Notes: a model not told the origin generated them from the sequence alone. DNA of 11,673 bases from Mollicutes bacterium (GCA_003551455.1 PUMR01000004.1:1-11673); one strand, 5' to 3'; positions 1-6,636 are shown, counted from the first letter of the stretch. Made by a program: numbers and translations.

Positions 1-770
1 ACTTCGGAAAAGAGGGCCATGGACTTTTCCAAAGCTTCATAGATCCTCTCTCTTTCCACTTGCGGATAGGTCTCTAAAAGTCTTTTATGCCAATCCGGGG
101 GCAGTTGTCTGTTGAAGCGCTTGTGGCATTTGCCCGTGCTCACGGCAAAACCGTGTTTGCTTCCCACCCACCAATCAAGCAGGGCCAAAAGGCATTCCCT
201 CTGCATGCGCAAGTGATCCAGGGCGTAGAGGTATTCTTTTCGTTCGACACCCTTGGCGATGTAGGGGATGAGCCAGTAGAACCCGTTTACCGCGCTTTGA
301 TAAAGGGCCGCGGAAGGTCTTTGCACATGGAAGGCTGCATCCGTGGGGGTGTGGTGCAAGAACCCTTTCCCCAGGCGGTGGTCCTTGTCGAGGAGGACTG
401 CATACATGCCGTCGCCTTCCCGCAAGGATTTTTCCAGGTCTTTCACGTCCATGATGGTGAGGTCCAACCGGTTGCCGTCTGTGAACTGCATCATCAAAAT
501 GTGCCAATCGGTCTCCGTCTCTTCTGTGGGCACGAAGATCTGGTCGTCTTTCGTCTGGGTGATGAGCGTTTCCCCGAAAGCGGAGAGAAGATCCTTTTCT
601 TTCAGGAATTGTCGAAAGTCGGCGACATAGTAGACGACATCGAAGTCTTGGAAACGATCCTTTTTCGCCGCGGGGTTGACCCGCGAGCCATGAAGTGTCA
701 CCGCCCGGATGCGGTCGTCTTCATCAGCCACTTTCAGGATCGAAGCGAACATCGCTTTTTCGCTGCGCAT
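1..770 (-). CDS. AadE-like aminoglycoside 6-adenylyltransferase, 3' end cut by window edge
   Basis: The 256 visible codons read as a streptomycin/aminoglycoside 6-adenylyltransferase (ANT(6)/AadE family), a cytosolic enzyme that transfers AMP from ATP to the drug. The protein opens with MRSEKAMF, like AadE. It has the nucleotidyltransferase signature GSR at residues 28-30, the metal-binding pair D42-F-D44 in QDFDVVYYV, and a third acidic residue at D103 (NRLDLTIMD). Later matches are the segment ending PYIAKGVERKEY and the STGKCHKRF region, which parallels SVGKNYKFI in AadE. The start at 770 is fixed by GGAGGTGATC two bases upstream. Family members run about 290-300 residues, so some 30-40 C-terminal residues lie off the left edge. 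Many chromosomal homologues have no proven resistance role, so the substrate is inference. The family call is firm. Confidence 0.9.
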   Translation of the reverse strand, partial: MRSEKAMFASILKVADEDDRIRAVTLHGSRVNPAAKKDRFQDFDVVYYVADFRQFLKEKDLLSAFGETLITQTKDDQIFVPTEETETDWHILMMQFTDGNRLDLTIMDVKDLEKSLREGDGMYAVLLDKDHRLGKGFLHHTPTDAAFHVQRPSAALYQSAVNGFYWLIPYIAKGVERKEYLYALDHLRMQRECLLALLDWWVGSKHGFAVSTGKCHKRFNRQLPPDWHKRLLETYPQVERERIYEALEKSMALFSE

Positions 771-794
771 GCGATCACCTCCGGTTTCTTTTTC

Positions 795-800
795 ATTGTA
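795..800 (-). promoter_or_regulatory. -10 element of the aadE-like gene
   Basis: Reading leftward, TACAAT at 800-795 is preceded by TG one base away, giving an extended -10 (TGATACAAT). No good -35 lies at 17 bp. Transcription would start near 788, leaving a leader of about 18 nt that carries the GGAGGTGATC binding site. It sits just after the terminator of the gene upstream, so the aadE-like gene is probably its own transcription unit. Confidence 0.55.
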
Positions 801-831
801 TCACAGACGGACCCTTTCGCAGCCGACCCAG

Positions 832-858
832 AAAAAAGGACACCGCATGATGTCCTTT
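832..858 (-). terminator. Rho-independent terminator of the CDF-like gene
   Basis: On the minus strand AAAGGACA pairs perfectly with TGTCCTTT (858-851 with 842-835) around an 8-nt loop, and the descending arm runs into a T tract (837-832). It lies 29 bases after the TGA of the gene at 888-1511 and before the aadE-like promoter. Confidence 0.85.
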
Positions 859-887
859 ATCATATGGATCTGCAAGAAGTCATCCAT

Positions 888-1511
888 TCAAGAGGTCCGA
901 TGCGCACGCGCTGCCAACAAGAGATGGGTCCCCCGGTAGAGCATGTAGGCGATGATGACCCCCGTGCCGATGATGTCGACATAGAAGCTCGCCATGCGGC
1001 CGGGAAAGACGAGCACCGCGCCCAAAGCGATGACGACATTGACATCGACGAAGGTCTTGGCCTGATAGATGCTTCCTTGCGTGTCCATGACGGCGCTCGG
1101 ACGGGAACGGTGGAAGAGCCGGTAGCGGATGAAGAAGTATCCGTTGAAGAGGATGCCCAAGGAGGCTACGGAAAGCCCGAGGATGACGTTCCCTTCCGGG
1201 ATGCTTCGCTCGACGGCGTTCACGACGAGGACGACCGTCAAGAACGCTCCCCCGAGCAACAAAACCCCGCCCGAGGCGAGATACATGTTCTTCTCGAGGC
1301 GGGCGGTCCTCTTTTGGCCTTCGGTGCGCTTTTTCAGCTTCTTGTAGGTCCAAAGGGCGAGCGCCAGGACGGAAAGCTCGGCCGTACGCCGCAAGAAGTC
1401 GGCGAGCTGCGTCGTCGAGGTGTTCATCCAGAGGGCGAAAAGCAGCACGACGGGCCCCAGAGCGCTGAAGATGACAGACAGGGTCAGCGTGCGCAGACGG
1501 GCGTCATCCAT
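888..1511 (-). CDS. CDF-like cation transporter membrane domain protein without the cytoplasmic domain
   Basis: This 207-residue protein has about six hydrophobic segments (near 8-28, 43-57, 78-98, 108-128, 154-172 and 175-198), the topology of the membrane half of cation diffusion facilitators. The segment AKTFVDVNVVIALGAVLVF (151-169) resembles TM5 of that family, with D156 at the metal-ligand position, but the usual His four residues earlier is K152. The TM2 site is also degenerate (TTQLADFLRR, 33-42). CDF proteins usually run about 290 residues or more and end in a cytoplasmic dimerisation domain, which is absent here. The ATG is 3 bases after the TGA of the kinase-like gene, and the binding site GGGAGGTTGA overlaps that gene's end, so the two should be translationally coupled. 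Metal transport is inference; the fold assignment is moderate. Confidence 0.6.
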   Translation of the reverse strand: MDDARLRTLTLSVIFSALGPVVLLFALWMNTSTTQLADFLRRTAELSVLALALWTYKKLKKRTEGQKRTARLEKNMYLASGGVLLLGGAFLTVVLVVNAVERSIPEGNVILGLSVASLGILFNGYFFIRYRLFHRSRPSAVMDTQGSIYQAKTFVDVNVVIALGAVLVFPGRMASFYVDIIGTGVIIAYMLYRGTHLLLAARAHRTS

Positions 1512-1514
1512 GAC

Positions 1515-2246
1515 TCAACCTCCCAACACGAGGATCCAGAACCAGCGGAGGCCATAGAGCGTGAAGGCGACACCGAGGGGGATTCCCAGCGTGTCGAGCC
1601 CTTTCTTGCTGTAGGCTTCGATGGTCGTGGAAACGGCGCTTATGACCGCCGCCGAGATGAGGGCGGCCCACCAGGGCTCGCCCGCAAAGACCAAAAGCAT
1701 GATCAACACGGCGACAAAAACCCCGAGCGCCATCGAGACGCTGCCGACCCAGGTCTTCGCGGGGTCGACCCCGGGAGAGTTCAGTTTCCGTTTGCCCAAG
1801 TACTTGCCGAAGAGTGCCGCCAAAGCGTCCCCCACACCCCAGCTCATGACGGCCACGATGATGATCTCTTCATCGGCGCGGGGAAGGATCCCGCCGAAAA
1901 ACGCGAAAAGGAAGGCGAAGACGCCCATGGCCAAAAGGCCCGACTTTTTCATCTCGCCGCCGGCGGCGTCCCTGTCGACGAAGAACCGTTTGTAGAGGGG
2001 GGATTTTTCCATGAGCCATAGACCGAGATAGATGGTCGCCCCGAAAACCAAAAGGACGATGACGGCTTCCCACCAACTTTGGCAGCGTTCGATGAAGATG
2101 AAGACCGAAGCGGCGAAGCCGATGTGTTGGAACTTCCTCACCACTTCGCGGGGCACCCGGAAGACCACGCGTAGAAGAACCGAGAAAAAGGCCAGGACGA
2201 GTCCGAAATAGCCGATCACAATCAAGACCGTGATGAATATGTGCAT
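1515..2246 (-). CDS. Phytol/dolichol kinase-like (CTP-dependent polyprenol kinase family) membrane protein
   Basis: A 243-residue polytopic membrane protein of the phytol kinase/dolichol kinase/CDP-diglyceride synthetase-like group, which phosphorylates isoprenoid or lipid alcohols at the membrane. Diagnostic segments are RKFQH (37-41), GVGDALAALFGKYLGKRK (137-154), KTWVGS (164-169) and the C-terminal E210 followed by AYSKKGLDTLGIPL, matching the GLDNLTVPL block of phytol kinases. At least six hydrophobic stretches are visible. The ATG at 2246 follows GGGGAGGAAGGC. It is the first gene of a two-gene unit with the CDF-like gene. The natural alcohol cannot be read from sequence; in Gram-positives without phytol, undecaprenol or another isoprenoid is plausible but unproven. 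Confidence 0.75.
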   Translation of the reverse strand: MHIFITVLIVIGYFGLVLAFFSVLLRVVFRVPREVVRKFQHIGFAASVFIFIERCQSWWEAVIVLLVFGATIYLGLWLMEKSPLYKRFFVDRDAAGGEMKKSGLLAMGVFAFLFAFFGGILPRADEEIIIVAVMSWGVGDALAALFGKYLGKRKLNSPGVDPAKTWVGSVSMALGVFVAVLIMLLVFAGEPWWAALISAAVISAVSTTIEAYSKKGLDTLGIPLGVAFTLYGLRWFWILVLGG

Positions 2247-2322
2247 GCCTTCCTCCCCGCTTTCTCAGTCGACATCCGGCCCATGCGACCGAACCGGGTC
2301 GACCGTGTCGTCTTTTGCTAGT

Positions 2323-2328
2323 ATTATA
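2323..2328 (-). promoter_or_regulatory. Extended -10 promoter of the kinase-like/CDF-like unit
   Basis: Leftward TATAAT at 2328-2323 is a perfect -10, preceded by TG one base away (TGGTATAAT). The -35 region is poor. The predicted start lies about 70 bases before the ATG at 2246. The leader contains a small CGACC/GGTCG hairpin near 2286-2301. Confidence 0.6.
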
Positions 2329-2501
2329 CCATCCCGCACCACGGCCAAACGCCCCTTTCGGCGTCTCATGTGCGGAAACACCATCCAAAGCCCGTGACAA
2401 CCCTGCCCTGCATCGATGTTTGAAACACGTTTTCAACTTATCGTCCTGCCGCTTGGCATCTCCCTCAAAGTGATGATTCTCCGAGCGATGGACCACGCCA
2501 T

Positions 2502-2536
2502 GAAAAGTGCCCGGCCCCCAGACAAGGAGACCGGGC
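2502..2536 (-). terminator. Terminator of tRNA-Lys, possibly bidirectional
   Basis: On the minus strand an 11-bp stem (GCCCGGTCTCC with GGGGGCCGGGC, two G-T pairs) encloses a 6-nt loop, TTGTCT, and is followed by ACTTTTC. It starts 15 bases after the tRNA 3' end. On the plus strand the same hairpin is followed by five T, so it could stop transcripts from either side. Confidence 0.7.
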
Positions 2537-2551
2537 TTTTTCCGCTCGATA

Positions 2552-2624
2552 TGGAGGATATCGGATTCGAACCGATGACCCCCTGATTAAGAGTCAGGTG
2601 CTCTGCCAACTAAGCTAATCCTCC
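2552..2624 (-). tRNA. tRNA-Lys (anticodon CTT)
   Basis: The minus strand folds into a full cloverleaf: acceptor GGAGGAT/ATCCTCC, a D arm starting GCTTAGTTGG, anticodon stem CCTGA/TCAGG around loop CTCTTAA (anticodon CTT at 2591-2589), variable loop GGGTC, and T arm ATCGG-TTCGAAT-CCGAT. The discriminator is A at 2552. The 3' CCA is not encoded, since TAT follows, so it must be added after transcription. It reads AAG codons. It has its own promoter and terminator. Confidence 0.97.
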
Positions 2625-2631
2625 AACTACG

Positions 2632-2660
2632 ATTATATAGGCAGACGCACCGTTTTTCAA
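2632..2660 (-). promoter_or_regulatory. tRNA-Lys promoter
   Basis: Leftward TTGAAA (2660-2655), a 17-bp spacer and a perfect TATAAT (2637-2632), ending 7 bases before the tRNA 5' end. This is one of the best promoters in the window and fits a stable RNA gene. Confidence 0.85.
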
Positions 2661-2717
2661 ACAAAACATGCATCATCCGGCAAAACAGCTTTGAAAGAGA
2701 AGGATACATGAGTCGCA

Positions 2718-3116
2718 TCAATCTTCCCCGGGGACCTCTTTGCGATTCCCGTCTTCATCGAAAGTCCTTTTCAGCGCCATCTCCGTCGGAAAGAGGGATG
2801 ACACGAGGACGACAGCCTGAACGATGACGACCAGACCGCCACCGAGGCCGACGGTTTCGATCGCTTCGTCATGAAGGAAAGGCATCGCCACCAGGGTGAG
2901 AACGAGCATGACCGCTCCCGCCCGCATCCAAATCCTGCCGACATGGCGGTGGGCGAAGGCCCAGGTGTCCTTGTTTTTGCGCGAGCGTTTCGTCCTGTAA
3001 CCAAAGAGGGCGTTCATCTCTTCGGGAATGCCTTTGCGAAAAACGGCCCCGAAAAGGAGCATCGAAAGGGGGATGAGCAAGCTTGTCGCGAACATGAACA
3101 ACCAAAAACCAAACAT
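2718..3116 (-). CDS. SdpI family integral membrane protein
   Basis: The 132-residue protein has three hydrophobic segments (about 3-26, 61-81 and 88-109) and, between the first two, the family hallmark NALFGYRTKRSRKNKDTWAF (35-54). This identifies the SdpI family. In Bacillus subtilis, SdpI is the immunity protein against the SdpC killing factor and also sequesters the SdpR repressor. Most homologues, including short single-domain ones like this, have no tested function. No sdpC-like toxin gene or sdpR-like regulator is seen nearby, so an immunity role is not supported by context. The binding site upstream of ATG 3116 (AAAGGCGGTG) is weaker than at other genes. A good promoter lies at 3156-3184. 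No terminator is evident before the tRNA promoter. Confidence 0.88.
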   Translation of the reverse strand: MFGFWLFMFATSLLIPLSMLLFGAVFRKGIPEEMNALFGYRTKRSRKNKDTWAFAHRHVGRIWMRAGAVMLVLTLVAMPFLHDEAIETVGLGGGLVVIVQAVVLVSSLFPTEMALKRTFDEDGNRKEVPGED

Positions 3117-3155
3117 GGGCGCACCGCCTTTATCATGATGAGATCGTTCCCGTGG

Positions 3156-3184
3156 ATTATACTACACATCCACCTTCACGACAA
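3156..3184 (-). promoter_or_regulatory. Promoter of the SdpI-family gene
   Basis: Leftward TTGTCG (3184-3179), 17-bp spacer and a perfect TATAAT (3161-3156), about 40 bases before ATG 3116. The -35 abuts a small hairpin that follows the VOC gene. Confidence 0.7.
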
Positions 3185-3203
3185 GCCCCCGAAAGACCGG
3201 GGC
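3185..3203 (-). terminator. Weak hairpin after the VOC gene
   Basis: GCCCC and GGGGC form a 5-bp stem with a 9-nt loop just after the VOC stop; the following bases are TTGTCG rather than a T run, and they double as the -35 of the next gene. It is a poor terminator, so some read-through into the SdpI gene is likely. Confidence 0.3.
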
Positions 3204-3210
3204 GACCCCC

Positions 3211-3579
3211 TCAACCGGAATCTTCCTGCAAACCGACAAGGTTTCCGCTCGGATCCTTGACGAGGGCATAGGAGCCGTACTCCTCGGAGATGAAGGTCTT
3301 TCCCTTCAAGACTTGCGCCGCGGGATGGCTTTCGCGGATATGGGTTATCGTTTCCTCGATGTCGTCGCACTGCAGATACATCCTGGCCCCCGCTTCGCTC
3401 GGCGGCACATGCTCGTCGAAGGCGCCTAAAAGACGTTTCCCCGGGGTCTCGAACATGTAGTAGGTCTGGACGGAAAGATGGCTTTGGACGATCTTCCACC
3501 CGAAAAGCTCACGATAGAAGACGAGTGTCTTTTCGACATCGCGCAAAGCGAGTTCGACATAGACGATGTCACCGTGCAT
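3211..3579 (-). CDS. VOC superfamily (glyoxalase/bleomycin-resistance-like) protein
   Basis: A 122-residue single-domain protein of the vicinal oxygen chelate fold, small cytosolic proteins that bind a divalent metal or a hydrophobic ligand. The first beta-alpha module is DIVYVELALRDVEKTLVFYR followed by ELFGWKI (4-30), the standard opening. The last is YALVKDPSGNLVGLQE. Likely metal ligands are E9 and the glutamate of LQE; the His usual next to the first ligand is Tyr here (VYVE), so metal binding may differ from glyoxalase I. The ATG at 3579 is preceded by AAGAGGAG at 8 bases. No clear promoter is visible upstream. The substrate cannot be assigned. Confidence 0.85.
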   Translation of the reverse strand: MHGDIVYVELALRDVEKTLVFYRELFGWKIVQSHLSVQTYYMFETPGKRLLGAFDEHVPPSEAGARMYLQCDDIEETITHIRESHPAAQVLKGKTFISEEYGSYALVKDPSGNLVGLQEDSG

Positions 3580-3770
3580 GGCATCATTCTCCTCTTATTC
3601 AATATCCTTGTCTTTCAACTTCTTACAGTGAAACCATGGGGAAGCGCCCTTTCAATGACGCATTTTCCGCCTTTTCTCCTTGGCCAGTTCCCCCTCTGCG
3701 AGAATCTTTTCCGCATCCGTGAGGTCCGGTTTCCGGTGCTTTCAGCTTGCCTCGACGCAACAAGACCCGT
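3580..3770. other. Intergenic gap without a recognisable promoter
   Basis: Between the VOC gene and the gene at 3771-4670. It holds the VOC ribosome binding site and no convincing promoter or terminator. On the minus strand, 3738-3652 has coding-like composition (Lys/Glu-rich, ending MRH and TGA) but no start codon, so it is not called as a gene. Confidence 0.4.
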
Positions 3771-4670
3771 TCAACCACCAATCAGGAAATGCGCCTCCCC
3801 ATAGCCCTTCGTCGGCGAATCCACGACAACTTTGAGATGCCGCAAAACATCATGACGGGGCTCGTCGTCCACACTCAGGATATAAGCGGGATAGTCGCCT
3901 CCGGCAAGATGTCTGGTGAAGGCTTGGAAGGCCTTCCGTACGCCGTCCACATAGAAGCGCACATCGTCTTCGACCAAGTCGGGAGGCATCTTGACGCCCG
4001 CTTTCGCGGGCAAAAAGAAGATATGCCAAGCGGACGCGGAATACCAAGCCTTCAGTCCGTATACCTCGAAACTGCCGATCACGATCCGGTCGATGTGAGT
4101 GTCTACATCGACAGCGTCCGACATGACCCAGGCCTCCATGGTGTTTCGCGCATACTCCGTGTCGGCGATGAAGAGGTTCAATTCTCTTCCCTGTGGACAA
4201 CGGATGCGGAAACGCCCCTCCTTGTCGGCAAGAGCGACGATCTCGTGATCGGCCAACCGTTTGCGGGCGGCCCACACATAGGCTTTTACGGGGTTTTGGT
4301 CCCTGTCGAGGACCCGCCCGGAAACCGTGTATGTCTTCAATGTCTGCGACCAATCCCAAGCCATCCTTTCGCCGGTGACCTTGATCGCGACATCCGCTTG
4401 GACGAGGTTGGCGAAGGATTCACTGAAGAAATACAGGGAGTGGGGGCGACGCGCTTTTTCCACCCGGAGGGGCAACTTATCGGAAAAGCCCTTTGTCGTG
4501 AGCTCGACTTCGTAGTCTCCCGGAGGAAGATGGTTCACCAGGACTTCGATGAACGGACGATTCTTCATCTCGTAACGTTTATTGTGAGGATCCACCAGTG
4601 TGATACCGCGCATGGGCGGATTGGCATTCAAAAAGGCACGGATGCGGGGCTTGTCCCTGTTCGTCATCAT
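3771..4670 (-). CDS. Unrecognised protein with a carboxypeptidase-regulatory-like beta domain
   Basis: No full-length family is recognised. With the start at 4670 the protein has 299 residues, no signal peptide and no membrane segment, so it should be cytosolic. Residues 113-170 (TVSGRVLDRDQNPVKAYVW, then ADKEGRFRIRCPQG) match the carboxypeptidase regulatory-like beta-sandwich, with the usual order of a V-x-G-x-V strand, an Asn-Pro turn, a D-x-E-G-R-F strand and a C-P-x-G turn. An N-terminal part (40-70, PPGDYEVELTTKGF) also looks like beta sandwich. The C-terminal part (192-299) is unassigned. The frame is open up to 4826, but AGGGAGGGGATC just before the tandem ATGATG fixes the start at 4670 or 4667. 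The promoter has a palindrome over its -35, suggesting repression. These domains are commonly on secreted proteins, so a cytosolic form is unusual. Confidence 0.75.
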   Translation of the reverse strand: MMTNRDKPRIRAFLNANPPMRGITLVDPHNKRYEMKNRPFIEVLVNHLPPGDYEVELTTKGFSDKLPLRVEKARRPHSLYFFSESFANLVQADVAIKVTGERMAWDWSQTLKTYTVSGRVLDRDQNPVKAYVWAARKRLADHEIVALADKEGRFRIRCPQGRELNLFIADTEYARNTMEAWVMSDAVDVDTHIDRIVIGSFEVYGLKAWYSASAWHIFFLPAKAGVKMPPDLVEDDVRFYVDGVRKAFQAFTRHLAGGDYPAYILSVDDEPRHDVLRHLKVVVDSPTKGYGEAHFLIGG

Positions 4671-4700
4671 GATCCCCTCCCTATTTCGTGTCACATATCC

Positions 4701-4744
4701 AAGATAACGCTCCCCGCCCCGTCTTGTCAACAAGGGCTTGTTGA
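4701..4744 (-). promoter_or_regulatory. Promoter with overlapping palindromic operator candidate
   Basis: Leftward consensus -35 TTGACA (4730-4725), 18-bp spacer and TATCTT (4706-4701) lie about 30 bases before ATG 4670. A perfect 8-bp inverted repeat, TCAACAAG-GG-CTTGTTGA (4727-4744), overlaps the -35, where a dimeric repressor would block polymerase. A second inverted repeat, GGATGC-GCAT-GCATCC, lies at 4768-4783. The rest of the gap up to the lipoprotein terminator (4784-4947) shows nothing further. Confidence 0.55.
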
Positions 4745-4947
4745 GCCTTGGTCGAGATAGTTCGAGAGGATGCGCATGCATCCACAGCATACTTCGCATC
4801 GCATGTGCGGTCACAACAAGCACCAACCTCTTGGAAAGGCGCTTTCTTTACTTTTGGTGTTCTCTTCTGCCGCCTAGCGGGTCAAGGCGCTATCCGCCAA
4901 TCCCCGGCGACAGAATCGACTTCTTCATTGTCAAAGATGAACACATG

Positions 4948-5003
4948 AAAAAACCGCCCGGAACAACCCGGTCCCAAAAGGATACGGGTTGTAAGGGGCG
5001 GTT
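4948..5003 (-). terminator. Terminator of the Ig-like exported protein gene
   Basis: Starting 11 bases after the stop, AACCGCCC (5003-4996) pairs with GGGCGGTT (4959-4952), with a second nested helix CAACCCG/CGGGTTG, and the final arm runs into TTTTTT (4953-4948). Confidence 0.9.
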
Positions 5004-5014
5004 CATCGCAAGGT

Positions 5015-5416
5015 TCACTCGATACGGAAAGTGAGTGTCTCTTCTTTGTCGTCATAGATGTAGAGACGGACTTCATAGTCGCCTGTCTCCCAGCCGTCCG
5101 CGGGTTTAGGGAGCGAGAAGTAGAAATCCGTGGATCCGGTCTCCAGCGTGGCCTCGTCCAGGAACTCTTCGCCGTCTTCCATGTAATACCATGCGGCCCG
5201 GATTTCCGTATCCGCAGGCGCGTTGCGCAGTGTGCCCGTCAGATAGATGGTCTCTTGGTCGGTTTCGAAGGTGCTCACATCATCCACGGGGTCGAAATCG
5301 TCCACACCGGTGGTCAGCTGCAAGTCGTCATAATTGGCGGTGGTGCACTGCATGGATGTGAGCATCATCCCGCCCAAGAGAAAAATCGAAACGAAAACTC
5401 TTCCGAGTAACAACAT
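5015..5416 (-). CDS. Small exported, possibly lipid-anchored, Ig-like protein
   Basis: A 133-residue protein with an N-terminal hydrophobic export segment (about 4-22) ending at C24 in MMLTSMQC, after which the chain is acidic and soluble. The cysteine suggests a lipoprotein, but S-M-Q before it is a poor lipobox (Leu is expected three residues before Cys and a small residue just before it), so cleavage by signal peptidase II is uncertain. Residues 25-55 are an acidic linker. Residues 57-133 read as one beta-sandwich of immunoglobulin type (IYLTGTLRNAP, AAWYYMEDGEEF, GWETGDYEVRLYIYDD). This domain shape often occurs as a C-terminal module on surface proteins; no enzyme motif is present. AAGGAGG lies 11 bases before the ATG. 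Function unknown. Confidence 0.75.
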   Translation of the reverse strand: MLLLGRVFVSIFLLGGMMLTSMQCTTANYDDLQLTTGVDDFDPVDDVSTFETDQETIYLTGTLRNAPADTEIRAAWYYMEDGEEFLDEATLETGSTDFYFSLPKPADGWETGDYEVRLYIYDDKEETLTFRIE

Positions 5417-5500
5417 GACTCCGCTTTCCTCCTTGAGACAGTTTGTGTTTGTGAAGGGGGTTCGAAGGTCTTTCGTGACGGAGTTTCCCCTTCGACGCCC

Positions 5501-5528
5501 ATGGTAACATGCTGTGATTGACTGTCAA
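5501..5528 (-). promoter_or_regulatory. Promoter of the Ig-like exported protein gene
   Basis: Leftward consensus TTGACA (5528-5523), 16-bp spacer and extended -10 TGTTACCAT (-10 at 5506-5501). The -35 lies inside a short palindrome, TTGACTGTCAA (5518-5528). The remaining gap, 5529-5636, shows nothing recognisable. Confidence 0.6.
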
Positions 5529-5636
5529 GATTGTACGGAGAGGTGTGATTCGCGCTTTCGGGAAGGGGCTTTCCGTAAGTCCTTCTTCTCGTGGCGTCAT
5601 GCCATCGGCACTTTCTCAGCCCTGCCAGAGTTCATG

Positions 5637-5669
5637 AAAACACCGCACCGGCAAGCCGGGGTGCGGTGT
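5637..5669 (-). terminator. Terminator of permease A and of the permease array
   Basis: Fourteen bases after the stop of permease A, ACACCGCACC pairs perfectly over 10 bp with GGTGCGGTGT (5669-5660 with 5649-5640), a 10-nt loop between, followed by TTTTC. It is the only strong terminator found in the array, so read-through from upstream units should end here. Confidence 0.9.
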
Positions 5670-5682
5670 AAACATTTGTGAA

Positions 5683-6636
5683 TCAGTTGTTATTGCCTTC
5701 TTCACCGACACGCATACGGGGGTCGAGGACCCGGTAGAATATGTCGATGAAGACAATGAAACCGAGCGTTATGAAACAATAGAACAAGATGATGAGCGTC
5801 ACCGGCTCCGGCACGATCGAGACGTAATAGATGTTCATGAATGGCAGGAAGATGTTATGGAAGAGCCAGGCGGAGGCGCCATCGATACCATAGATGATCT
5901 CGACGATGAAGCTGCTCACCAGGGCATAAAGAATCGCATTGGGGATTTCCGGCATCATGGACACGGTCGCATCCTTGAGCAGATGGCGTCTGACGACCTG
6001 GCGGCGTCTCAACCCCTTCACCTTGAGCAAGAGGAGATAATCGCCCATGAAGAGTTCCCTTAGCTCCCCCCGGATGATTCTCGTGATGTTGGCGAGCGGG
6101 ATGGCGGAGGTCACGAAGACCGGTAGCACGTAGGCTTGTATCCTTTCGGAGAGGTCCGCCGATTCGGGCGGCCAATACGGCGGGAGGATGGGGACATAGT
6201 TCGGGGACCCGAAATAGATTCTGAGCACACTGATCATGACATAGGGGGGAACCGATATCAAAACGAGGACGAGGACCTGGATGAGTTTGTCGGGAAGGCG
6301 TTTGTGCTTGAAAGCGGCCACGATGCCCAAAAATATGCCGAAAAGAGTGTAGAACAAGAACGCCACGATATTCAAGCGCAAAGTCAGCCACATTCGGGGC
6401 TGCAGGGTTTCCCAGACGGGATCGCCCACGCGATCGACGCCCCAGTCCCATTCGGTGACGATGAGCTTCAGATACTCCCAATAGGTCTCCCATGTCGAGG
6501 CGACATCCGTCCAAAAAGGGTCGCGCGGCTCGAACCGCCGCAACATGACGAATGTCATGACGAAATAGCTGAAGGTCATGATCACAAGTAGTGTCACAAT
6601 GAGCAGAATCAGACGTTTGACGATGTAGCCGGCCAT
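5683..6636 (-). CDS. OppB/DppB-type ABC transporter permease, copy A
   Basis: A 317-residue integral membrane subunit of a peptide/nickel-type ABC importer (binding-protein-dependent permease fold). It begins MAGYIVKRLILLIVTLLV, the OppB-like first helix, followed by an external loop carrying LRRFEPRDPFWTDVAS. The core is TLRLNIVAFLFYTLFGIFLG, then the EAA coupling loop LLLLKVKGLRRRQVVRRHLL that docks on the ATPase, then EIIYGIDGASAWLF, and it closes with VLDPRMRV, as OppB proteins do. The frame is open to 6735, but that ATG sits inside the -10; homology with the other copies and a GGGGGG binding site place the start at 6636. It is the last gene of the array. No OppC, ATPase or binding protein is adjacent. 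Confidence 0.92.
   Translation of the reverse strand: MAGYIVKRLILLIVTLLVIMTFSYFVMTFVMLRRFEPRDPFWTDVASTWETYWEYLKLIVTEWDWGVDRVGDPVWETLQPRMWLTLRLNIVAFLFYTLFGIFLGIVAAFKHKRLPDKLIQVLVLVLISVPPYVMISVLRIYFGSPNYVPILPPYWPPESADLSERIQAYVLPVFVTSAIPLANITRIIRGELRELFMGDYLLLLKVKGLRRRQVVRRHLLKDATVSMMPEIPNAILYALVSSFIVEIIYGIDGASAWLFHNIFLPFMNIYYVSIVPEPVTLIILFYCFITLGFIVFIDIFYRVLDPRMRVGEEGNNN

Noticed and set aside
87..2021. Plus-strand open frame of 644 codons
   Set aside because: It runs antisense through three well-supported minus-strand genes, has no family-like motif, and its acidic, charged composition is what mirrored codons of membrane proteins give.
2718..3116. Toxin-immunity system around the SdpI homologue
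   Set aside because: No SdpC-like toxin, processing proteins or SdpR-type regulator in the neighbourhood; neighbours are unrelated single units.
4671..4826. Longer N-terminus for the gene at 3771-4670
   Set aside because: The extension would include the promoter and palindrome; a near-perfect ribosome site precedes the ATGATG at 4670.
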